Positions 23,484 to 34,200 of a stretch of DNA of 64,000 nt are shown piece after piece. Made by a program: the position numbers and the translations under genes. The notes beneath the pieces were generated by a model. It saw only the letters and a program-made list of their open reading frames with translations. It was not told where the DNA came from and did not search any database. Positions within the stretch are counted from its first letter, which is position 1. Each line of letters starts with the position of its first letter. This DNA comes from Sporodiniella umbellata (taxonomy: Eukaryota > Mucoromycota > Mucoromycetes > Mucorales > Rhizopodaceae): positions 88,233 to 152,232 of the forward strand of contig JAIXMR010000062.1 in NCBI GenBank assembly GCA_025677835.1, read 5' to 3'.

Positions 23484-23493
23484 TCAAAATTGA
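23266..23493 (+). other. Duplicated open frame in the inverted-repeat arm
   Basis: Starts ATG ACT AGC directly after a poly-T tract and an AG, as an internal exon would. The product begins MTSTVTVTVAVTTAATTSFW and becomes strongly basic. The Thr/Val stretch could be a membrane segment. The frame stays open to just beyond the arm border, and the other arm carries the same frame at 25099-25320 on the minus strand. No family was recognised and no start context or partner exon could be shown, so coding status is doubtful. Confidence 0.3.
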
Positions 23494-25102
23494 AGCAAAA
23501 GACACTACAGTACTACTTTTATTTAAATGCCGCTGATACTATATTATTTGAATATTACCAACATTAGTGCTTTCAAGCGAGCAATGTTTCAAATAGTGTA
23601 CTATAAAGTTAGATAATATATAACAATTTTTGTTGTCTTATATTTTATACATACAAGTCCTGCGGCAAACATTATTCGTGTTTGTACAAATAATTCTTGC
23701 CCCCTCATTTGCTCTTTTAGTATGAGTAAATAGATAACTGTCTAGATATGTTTTCAAAAGGCTTTACATGATTTCAATTATAAAAGAGCATCACCATTTC
23801 TAACTAAAGCATCAAAGGTAGTCCAATTTTAAAATGAGAACAGTTTTACAGGTAAATGCCCGCGATTTACAGAGTAAGATCATTTTTTAAAACACACGCA
23901 CACAAAGCTTTGTAGCCATTAATCGTGGCATCTTAGATATCTTTTATATTGAAGCTTACTAATACTCGAATTCTACTGGAAGCTCAATTTAAGAAATAGG
24001 GTACATCAATAGAATCGTGTATTCAAACAATGCGCCATAAAAAAAGCAAAAAGAAAATTAAGTTTTTTTTTGTGTACTTGGTCAAAGTTTTGAAATACAA
24101 AACAAAAGCTTGTAAAGCGTATAACAAAAACGAAGCCCAAGAAGCTTATAAAAAATTTGCAAAATCGATACCAGTTTCACTTAAGCATTCATAGGCGTTA
24201 CCGATTTATATTTTCAATAAATATACACAACAGACAGGATATTCAAGTGCTTCATTGTGCTCTTGGTTTGACAAGCCTTTTTTTTTTGTTTAAGCTGAAC
24301 GTTGAAAGAATGGTTGTATAGCTAAAATCTATTAAATCACATAAACAAGTCTAAAATAGCACATTTTAAGCAGTTGCTAATTATACATGTATCTGACCAA
24401 ATGACTATAAAACAGACAAAAACCGTTTTAATAAAAGATTCAAACATTCTAATACGCAAGCTGTTAACAAGAAAACTGATGATTTGAAATGTGCTCATAC
24501 ATACTAAACACAAACGAAAGAGCAACTCTGCCTAATATTGTAAAGCTCAATGGCAAAATTCATAGCCACGCGCTATACCGTTTTAAGACCAATCAATAAT
24601 GAGACAAAAAAAAACTAGTATCTGAGATTTATAAGAAAAATTAAAGAATATATATTGGGCCGCTTCAAAAAGCATATCATGTAGCACAGTTTGTCTAGAA
24701 CAAGTCTCTGAGAGGACACGTAAGATAGTAAGAGAATCAAACGTTAAACTATTCTAAAGAGCAATAACTCTAAACAAGAGTCTGTATAGAGCAGCATTTT
24801 TGTTTTTCGACTGTATCAACAATAAACGTAGTAGGTTTAGTATCCCTAAAGAATGACACAATCCTTCTGAATACTTTTTAGGAAAATGTGTATTTGCTTC
24901 TTTTCTGGCGCTTTTTTTTTGTAACAAACCAAAAGTCGCCTGGTTAACAGTACTAAAGAAATCAAGCGCTATTTATTTATAAGGGCGTTGCTAGAATAAC
25001 GAGGGGTTCTACTGATTTGATATACTTACTGATAAAATGGGAAAGTTTGCAAACCCAGCTAACGGGTTCACAAAGGCGCCAACTGGAATACGTAAATCTT
25101 AG
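23484..25102. other. Unique centre between the inverted-repeat arms
   Basis: 1.6 kb of AT-rich single-copy sequence. No long open frame or recognisable domain was found on either strand; the 62-codon minus frame at 24337-24525 looks random. Confidence 0.6.
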
Positions 25103-26780
25103 TTTGTAGTTAGACGCTGACTGGGCTTTCTTCCTGTATGTACATCTTGTACTTGTGATATTTTTTTAAGCTTTCTTCTAAGCAAGCGGAGTAAACTATA
25201 ACAAACAAACAAGCATTTCTTGCCTTCCTTTTTGTATTTGTGATGCAATTTGTAAGTTATCCAAAACGAAGTGGTGGCAGCTGTAGTAACAGCAACAGTA
25301 ACAGTAACAGTGCTAGTCATCTAAAAAAAAAAAAAAAAAAAAAAACAGAGCTGAGCTACACGCATTCTTGTGTTATTCTTAGTTGATTGGTTTTGCTTTA
25401 GCTTGATGGTATGGCCCCCCCTCAAAAAAAAAGAAAAGAAAAAAGAAACAAAGCTCAAACGCCACATATTGAGGCGCCTATTTTTTTTTTTTTTTTTTTT
25501 TTGACTTGAGAGTCTGTGTACTGAAGTCCTTTTTGTTTTTTTTTTGTTTTTTGTGTTCTGAAAGACAGTATAAGTAAACCGATGGTAATTTGACTCATTT
25601 TTTTTTGTGAACACCTTCTTTGGTAGTGTGTGTTCTTTTTTTTTCTGCTTGCTCTTTCTCCCGCCAGAAAAAAAAACACGCCTTAACCACTTGGGGAAAC
25701 ACACACACAAAAAAAAAAAAGGGACAGTAGATTATGTTGTAATACAAAGAAATCAATAAACGATAGTAATAACAGCAATAGCAATAAAAAGACCTATCTG
25801 AACCCTACCGGGCGCTACCGATTACAACACGAAATATGTGCTACTTGTGTACTATAACAAACTTCCTTTTTCTTTTGCTTGCACATGCTCAATGACAAGT
25901 TTATGTATTACACGAAGAAAAGTACATGGCATTTCTTGTTTAGTTATATAGTCAAACATGAAAAGAATACAAGAAAATAAATAAATAAAAAAAAGAGGAT
26001 AGCAGTTTTGCTACATTAATTATATATCTGTGGCATGGGCAAGACAAAATAACAGTAAACTATCAGGGCTTCTCCAAAAAAAAAAAGAAAGAAAAACCAT
26101 GTGTCAACATCTTTTATTTGATAGAAGAATACTAGAAACCAAATGACAAGAAACTCATGGTTCAGCATAAATTTTAACAGAAAGCTTGAGAAACTTCAAA
26201 AAAAAAAAAAAAAAAAGAAAACTAGTATACGTAGGATGAGCTTAGTACCTTTCCTAGTATTCCCCCGACCTATTATACTGAACAAGAAAGTCTTGACATA
26301 GACATTCATTTCAGATAGTCTATTGGTCTGTTTTGTTTCATATCCACTTGGGTCACTTTTTTTTTTTTTTTTTTTTTTTTAGTTTTTCCGTACAATAAAG
26401 TACTGGAAGTTTACGATTCTTCCCAAATAGATTCATAAACTAACGAGAAATATATATGCATATGTATATGTATAACAGGGGGTGGGGTGATGAAGAGATA
26501 TAGTTGTAGTGTATTCAAGAGAAATTAGATTCAACTTCTTTAGCACAATGTCTGATGGTGTATTCTCACACGCTCATACTCCCAGTTGATCATCCGGTGT
26601 CTCGGCTTGCAATTTGGGGGTGGGTGGGTGTTTGTGTCGATAATGATAGTACGATTGACTTCTTGTTCCTTGTGAAGAAGGGCAAGTATGTCTGTAAAGA
26701 AACATAGTATATCTGTGCTTAATTAACCAATTGAGTAACAAAGAAGGGTCTGAGCGTTAGTTTATAAGAAATAAAGTACA
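25103..26780 (-). repeat. Right arm of the large inverted repeat (1.7 kb)
   Basis: Inverted copy of 21788-23483. It is about 18 bp shorter, mainly because of shorter homopolymers (T-run 26357-26380 is 24 bases against 39 in the left arm; smaller one-base differences at three other tracts). No target-site duplication is visible when the two outer flanks are compared. Confidence 0.9.
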
Positions 26781-27309
26781 GTGGCACTCTTATAATGTTA
26801 TCCACTTGATATAATAGGTAGAGTTCTGAATAAACGGTAAAGCAGTGTTGTCTATAGAAGTTATTTTATCTTACTATACCAAGCTAGATTGTTCTTTTGG
26901 GCAAAAACGATCTATTTTTTCATTATTATATGTAGTGTCCTGAGATGATAAAATGAAGCAATACCAGTAACATCTTACTCTGTTCTTGCTGATTCTAAAG
27001 ACCTCTATACTGTACCCAAACGAATCGAAGCTTTTTCTAGTTTGTCCCAAAAAATCGATTATTTTTTTGCTAAACTTTTTAACTTTTGGCTTTGTACTTG
27101 CTCTACTGTCTATGAAAATGCAATCCAACACTTTGTAGCTGTGCTATTTGTAATTCTAAATTACTAGTGATCATTTCACTTCCTCGTCATAAGAGTGTTT
27201 TTACAGTGAGGTATATAGTCACTAACACCATAATGATAACATTTTCTCAAAGTGTCTTTAAAGACTGCATGTTTAATAGAGTGTTTATTTTTTGTTACAG
27301 AAAATTACA
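26781..27309. other. Intergenic region right of the inverted repeat
   Basis: An 85-codon minus-strand frame (26874-27131) ends in TAG and lacks any recognised domain. It could be a gene relic but is not supported as a gene. Otherwise AT-rich spacer. Confidence 0.4.
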
Positions 27310-27777
27310 CTAGTAGAGAACAAAACTAGTCCATCCCATCTCACGATCTTCCCATTCAAAACCATGAAGCTGTATAACAATGCCTGAATCTCTTTGTGAG
27401 TCAAAACAATATTCTATCCAGCAAGGTGTGCCAGTTTGTCTTCCGCCGCCTTTCTTGTCAGGCTCTCCTAATAATGAGACAATTTGGTGTCCTAGCATGT
27501 CGCTTTGTAGACCACAAGGCATGTTCTGTTGGAAAGGTAGATATCCGTCACGGGTTTGTGAATTGTAAACGTCAATTGAATCTAAAATCAATTCATCACT
27601 CTCATGAACAATAAAGCCTAATGATATCCCTAAAGATTTGTAGGCATGGTAAATGTATTTGGAAACTTTTTTCACTGTAGGGGGAACGTCTGTTTTCAGG
27701 TAAGACACAATATCCGCCGATTTGGGGGATTGTCCGAGTAACGTGTAAAGTGGGTGGGTGGGGGCTGCAATTGTCAT
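27310..27777 (-). CDS. Conserved-looking small protein of unknown function (155 aa)
   Basis: A single-exon frame with good codon periodicity. Not assigned to a named family. It begins MTIAAPTHPLYTLLGQSPKS, continues through a beta-rich middle (GISLGFIVHE, ELILDSIDVYN) and then a pattern typical of a small alpha/beta fold: DGYLPFQQNMPCGLQSDMLG, HQIVSLLGEPDKKGGGRQTG, TPCWIEYCFDS. The order of a hydrophobic strand, a Leu-Pro-x-Gly-Leu-like turn, an LGEP motif, a Gly-rich turn and WIEY recurs in widespread uncharacterised proteins. I recall this only as a pattern, not as a named domain. It is isolated, with 1.4 kb to the next gene. Confidence 0.65.
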   Translation of the reverse strand: MTIAAPTHPLYTLLGQSPKSADIVSYLKTDVPPTVKKVSKYIYHAYKSLGISLGFIVHESDELILDSIDVYNSQTRDGYLPFQQNMPCGLQSDMLGHQIVSLLGEPDKKGGGRQTGTPCWIEYCFDSQRDSGIVIQLHGFEWEDREMGWTSFVLY

Positions 27778-29153
27778 TCAATCAGGGCAAAAAGCACGGT
27801 AGCTTTATGACTTGTTTTATCTTATTTTAGCGGAGCGTCAACAGCAAAACATTTTTTTTGTCAACAAGTACTCTGTATACTATCTCAAGGCTTCAGCAAA
27901 AAGTAATACTAGCTTTTTCTATCAGAATAACTCTGCTGTTCTGGTTTTTTTTCGCTTTGAGAGAAGGAACAAAAGTGAGCTTTTTTAAAGGATACAAAGA
28001 GTCGTTAGAAAAATGGATCAGATAAACGGTATTGTCTGTTTACATTACCAATTTGGCTATAAAGAAAGCCCCTTTTATCCTTTTCAGTATATATATGTAC
28101 ATATATACTTAAAGTGAAAAAAAAAAGCGTAGGTATTGCGTCTCTTGATTCGAAAAAAAAAGAGAGAAAAAGCGGGTAAGATGAGCGAGGTCATGCATGT
28201 ATAAAAAAGGATGGCCTTCTCTTTCTAAACTGCTTATATATAGGTTTTGTACGCCAGTGAGAAGCTAATGACGAAAGAACACTACTCATGTTTTCATGAG
28301 GGATATATCTTTGAGAAGGGGTAATACTTATACTTGACAAAAACGTATTAAAGAAGTAATAACAAGAGAATGCTAAGTAAAAGTACTGTGTTTCTCAAAA
28401 AGAGAGAAGCTACAGAAGACACACGTGATACGGTGAAAGCAACATGAATTTCGCTTTGCTTTTCTTAAGCGGTCAAAGCTTTAAAGCGTACTGGTGCTGG
28501 GGATGGAGGAGGGGGCAGTTTAGAGCTCGGTGGTACAATATACTTAACTCACTAACGTTATTATTGGAGAGGTTTCAAATATAAACGAAAAGATAGTTCA
28601 AGACTTACAACAGGAAGCACAGACGTAGTGATAAATTATTTTTTCTTCTTTCCCTCTTCCTTTCCGTTGTTTTTTATTACTACATATTTGACCAAAAGAA
28701 CATCTTGAAAAAAAAAACGGCTTTGTCGAAAAGGCAAAAAAAAAAAAAAAACAATAGACTACGGCTACTCTGAATTGGATAGATTTACGAAAAGTATTTC
28801 CAAGCATAAGGAACAGCCTCAGTGCGTTTTTGACACCCATATTACTAGTATCACTACGTGAGTAAAAATAGATACACATTTTTTAGAGTTGTATTGCAGA
28901 CGCTTATTTAGAGGCGTTTTTAAAGAAGGCCGTACTAATACGATGTGCGTATCCTTTGGATACTGTATCAGCGTTCGTTTTTTTTTAAGATATCACAGTG
29001 TGTATAGTCAGATAAAATAGCTTTTATTTAGCATAGTCTTGTAGTGGAGATTTACTTGGGACCCAACAACCATACCTCATTTTCAATTGTTTTGCGAAAA
29101 TCTAAACATCTAGAATCCCATCCTTTCTGATTGTGTTTAATTGCATCATACCA
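27778..29153. other. Divergent intergenic region, 1.4 kb
   Basis: Separates the 155-aa orphan from the FAR1-like regulator. Contains a TA-rich palindrome AGTATATATATGTACATATATACT shape near 28087-28111 and several poly-A tracts. No gene is supported; the minus frame at 28598-28879 looks random. Confidence 0.5.
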
Positions 29154-31281
29154 ATGTCGAATCAAACAAGTGAAGCAAGCTCAAGTAGTATGTCACATCA
29201 ATTTATTTCGCATGAAAAACAAGAGGAACAAACTTTGTTTGTAAATATAAAAAGTTTTCAACACTGCCGGATTTAAACAATTGTACTAACTGAGACTATT
29301 GTTTTTTATCTGCTTTTATACTCTAAAAACACTCTTGTAGCTTGAGCCATTTTATGATCTTTTGACAGGGAAGACTTTTGCAGAAAGCAAGACAGCTATC
29401 GAATACTGTAGAGAGTTGTGTGCAGAATACGGTTTTACAGTCAAGCAAGAAGCAAGTACACATAAAGTAAACCACATAAACAATCATCTTGAAAATCCAA
29501 AAAAATCAGACTACTCACTTTATTTTTTTTTTTTTACCTTTATCCGTTTCTTTTTATTTTATATATATTTCTCTATATATTCTTAAACTTTCGCACAGAA
29601 TATCTACGTGTACTGTTCACGAGAAGGACTACCTGATTCTCTGCGTAACCCAAAATCAAACCCTCAGCGCAAAAGACCATCAAAAAGATGCGATTGTAGA
29701 TGGAGAGTTGTACTGTACATAAGTGGCGGACTTTGGGAATTTCGAAAATCACTAAATCCTGCAGCAGGAAAACACAATCATGAGCTGATGGACCCCGAAG
29801 AGATTGAACGCAATTGGCCTAAAGATGTTATCGATTATATATGCGAACTCGCTCGTCTGCGCATGGCAACTCAGGAAATCAGAACGCGAGTACAAGCTCA
29901 GTTTCCGGATATTCACTGGAATGAACGCCGCTTTTATAATCGACTTTCCGAAGAGCGACAGAAAATCAAACAAAGAGACGCTACTGAGAGAACACGCGAG
30001 CTATTTCAAATTTGGAGCAAGATATGTACACTGGCAGCAGGAAGCGGTGAGCTATCTCAGTTTGTAAAAGCTGAGCTTAGCGACTTACACCAGACCCTTA
30101 TTCAAACAACACAAGTGGATAATTCAACACTTCCTGATCCTGCTGTATTTAGTGACGATAGCACGGAAAACAAACTTGAAGTAGCGGGTGTGGAGGATGG
30201 CACTTGTACTCCCAGTGCACGCCAGTTGTCAAAACAAAACATTAGCAATGTTCCCAAAGGTTTCATACAAGTGGAGGTTCCTAGACAAACATACTATATA
30301 AAATCTCAAACTCAGCGCCCAGTTCTAGAAGAAAGGCTGCCACGAGGTCAGAAAAGAGGTAGAGGGCTAGAGGATAATGGTATGACAACACCTGAGCCTA
30401 CCCAAAAGCCGTTGAAAAAAGGGAAAAACAAACAACCATCTTTATTGCCCAATGAGGGACCACATCAAGAAAACACCTTTCAATGTAGGGGCCCTTATTC
30501 TGATAGTAGGTCAAAAGCATCACCAAATCCTCCAAGAATCAACACAGCTCCTATTATGAGAACTAATCCTTCCGCTCACTCTTCCAATCACCGCCAAAGC
30601 TCTCAATTGCAGCCAACCTCACTTGTGTACGCCTACGATAGCAACAGCATGTCTTTAGGATCACCACTTTCAGGATATGTACATACTTCGTTCTCAAATC
30701 CGTACCATATGAGCGCACCCCACAATCCACCTTCATTTGGCGAAAATGAAATGCAGTTTCAATTCGATCCTTCTCAAACACCAATTGTACGCACCAATAG
30801 TCAGGCAAGCAATGCAAATAGCAATACTAACAGTGTGTCAGCTATCAACACAAATATGCAGCCTCACTCTATATCTAGTAAATTACCTCTTCTTCATTCA
30901 AGCTACCATCAGCAACAACCACAAACAACTCAAAATACACCCCAGCCCATCCCTGAAGCGAAAAACAATCAGATGAGTGCAAAGACACAATGCATTTATT
31001 CGATGAACCCGTCGCCTATCATCTCCAACTCAAACATCAAACAAAATATGAATCAAATATCTACTTACGATACTGTAACGCACAGGGGCTCTGTATCTGC
31101 CTCTTCGGTTGAAGATCAGCAACATCCAAGTGACTATAGCAATTCGGTATATCTACAGCAAAGCCATCGTCGTCAAGACGGGGGCATTATGCCAGTCTAC
31201 AACCGAAAGTCATCACAAGCTCAACCCCCAAAAAACGATAACCATAGAGCAAATGTTGATCTTTCGTTACAAAAGCAGTAG
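29154..31281 (+). CDS. FAR1/WRKY-GCM1-like zinc-finger transcription regulator
   Basis: Best reading: exons 29154-29240, 29374-29466, 29599-31281 (1863 nt, 620 aa); the first exon is tentative. The N-terminal domain has the FAR1/MULE-derived layout: TFAESKTAIEYCRELCAEYG, FTVKQEAST, VYCSREGLPDS, RPSKRCDCRWRVVLY, WEFRKSLNPAAGKHNHEL. The Cys, Cys-x-Cys and His-x-His pattern matches the zinc-binding WRKY-GCM1 fold found in FAR1 and yeast Aft1. The next 150 residues are helical and charged. The rest is rich in Gln, Asn, Ser and Pro, as in an activation domain. There is no transposase core behind the DNA-binding part, so this looks like a stand-alone regulator. Targets cannot be told from the sequence. 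Confidence 0.75.
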
Positions 31282-34200
31282 CCATCTGAACACTGTTATT
31301 TTCTCTCACCCCTCTCTTCCCAAAATACAAATGTATATTTGAGTGTATGCTGATCTCTATGACAAAGGTAAACGGAGCTAAGGCTTCTTTTAAAATATCT
31401 TAAAAACGTTCATTTCAGCTATAAATATTTATATATGTATACATATTTTATTCCTATTGTACATATGCCGCAAATTTACGATAAATAAAAGGTATTCTTT
31501 TTCTAAATACCCCTATTTTATATACTGTGTGGTTTCATACGGGTTAAGTAAATGCAGGACCAGGGTAACTTAATCTTAGACGTTTCTGTTGATCTCAATC
31601 TAATATATCTTTTAATGCATGTATTCAAGTAGAAGCAAACATACATATATATATTTTTAAGGAGGGCCAAGACTGCATCTTCTTAACGATGGCTTTAAGA
31701 TAAGCATTTTGAGAATACTTTGTGTTTTAATTCTCAAACTAAGCTCTCTTTCAAAATGTAGAACTACCCTGTTACGTCAGAAAGGTGTTACATGACAACC
31801 ACATGTACATCGATTTTCATGTTTTCAAAATGAACTCCCTGAAAGACCCACGTACAAATACAACCTATCATTCTAGATTCTTTTTAGAACTTGTGACACT
31901 TGGTAGGTGATTGCACATTTTTTAAAAATTCTTTTTTAGTTCTTTGTTTAACTTCATATAGAATTGTTTAACGCGTTTGGTTTTTACAAGTGCCTATATG
32001 TTCTTTTCTATTATTTTTTAAGTTCTTTCTACATGTGCTAAAAAGCGCCCTGTTTTTAAAAGATCTGATTTTAAATATAGTATCAATTTCTTTCTTAAAA
32101 AATAATACAAAACAATAAAAGCATAAACGGATGTACTACTAGAATAAAACAAAATAAAGTAAGGCCACAAAAGCTTTTTTTTTTCTTGAGTTACTAGGAC
32201 TATAACACATAAAAGCGTACAAATATTTAGTCTCTTTAACCTAGTTACATCAATATATAATTTACTGAATGAAACTGTGTTCATTTTGAGAATAGGCTTT
32301 TTATCTTAATTTAAAAAAATACTAAAATCAGAAAACATTTCTCTGCAACAAGTAACAACATAAAACATACTTGATACAAAAACACGTGTATTACCTGTAG
32401 AAAATGCTAAATAGAATAAGAGTAGATGAATAGACACGAAAATAGGAAAGGGCTGAAGTGTACCACCAAAGAAACTCGTGTGAGAGTTGAGATAGATTAC
32501 TTGTCGAAATCCTACGTAGCTCAAAAATACACGTCAAAAAAATATACTATAGCACATAATAAGGTACATCAGTGAATTTGTTTTGACTGGCCCTTGCAAA
32601 CACAGTTATCGTTTCTCATTATCACGTGTTTTCTTTTATTTATTTATTTTTTGCTTTTTTTTTTGGTCTGTGATTAGCGGGATTTGCTATAAACAATATA
32701 AGCCTATTCTTTCGCAAAAGCACTTTTTTATTAACTATAGGCACCAAATGAATATACATCTTTGAGTTTTTAACGTTTATCAAGTAAAAAACTCATCTAA
32801 TCAGAATAATGACTCTTTAGAGCCCGAAACATCTGTTTCTCCGAAACGAAACATAAATCTGGGACCCCCGAAATGACTGCGAACTAAATACTATAGACAT
32901 TTTCAGTGCTTTTCATAGCTGGTACCCTGCGCCTTTTTAAAAATGCAAGGACCAGTAACCGTCCTCTTAACAAAAAGTATTTAAAAATGTTATTTTTTTA
33001 CTTTATTTTTTTTGGTATGCAGTGTTACTAAGAAGCCAGACACATAAACGTAAACAAAAGTCTATAAGTATTTTGCGTTGTCAACAGTAAGAGTTAGAGC
33101 TGTTTCTTGTATATTTGAACATAGACCCTGAGTAAATCGAATCGGCTAAAAAAATAAACATTATATTAAAAATTAGTCATACTCTTACTTTTTTTTTTTT
33201 CGGCTTGTTGCATTTTTATTCGGCATAGAACTGGCCAAAACATTGTTTTTGTTTTGACTTTGTTTAAAAGCACAGAACCAAAGCTCTCTAAGAAAAGCCC
33301 AAAAGTATGGAAGTCACGACATTATTCAGCAAGTGCTTCCCAAGAAAGAAAACTAATTTTAAACAGCGCGTTCCATTCTTTCAAATTCAGATAATAAGCT
33401 GCATTATTTTTGTGCTCACAAAAAAGACTTTATTCAAGAAAAAAAAGGTTCTTGAAACGAGCCCAATTAACGATAAGTAGAATATGACGTTTAAAGAAGG
33501 TTTATGTTTGTTATTTTATTACAGAAAAATTGCTATTGGTCCTTTAATGTGGTGTTTAAGTATTTAATTCCAATTCTTAGCTGTCATTTCGGAATATTAT
33601 TTTTGTAGCTCTGGCCTATAAATTGAACTTCATTTGTTTATTATTATTTGTAGCGTAAAATACATCTTTAAATCGAGGATTAGGGCTTCTCTTTAAAAAC
33701 TTTTTAAAACAAAACAAAAATGGAATCGGCGTTCGATTAGCTCACTTTGTCTTATGCAAGTTTTTCTTTTTGACAACTTTAATGTACGTAAACAGCTAAA
33801 AATCCCAATAAATTCGCCGCTTGCCCCTATATTCTGGATCAAAGATACCTAAAAAAAACAAGCTAAAAATCCGCAATTCCAACACACACACTATTTAAGA
33901 AAAAAAAACCGTCTATGTCCATAAATTCTAATTTTTGTCAGCTCTGTTTTGTTTTATAAGCTTTTATTCACAGTTTTTTATTTTTTTTTAAAAAAACAAA
34001 GAAACAAAAGGTAAACAAACTTCATAAAAGGGTTTCTAAAAATAAAACCCGACCAAAAAAACAAAACGATCGATTTTTTTAAAAATTGTTTTCCTAACGG
34101 ATAAACGTTGTTTCTTTATTATAAACACACATTCTTTGTTTTCTCATATATTAAAAACTCAATACAAAAAGAACAGGAAGAAAAAGAGAAAAAGAGGCAC

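Noticed and set aside
26874..27131. 85-codon minus-strand frame beside the right repeat arm.
   Set aside because: No domain, no splice partners and no coding-like conservation visible; possibly a relic.
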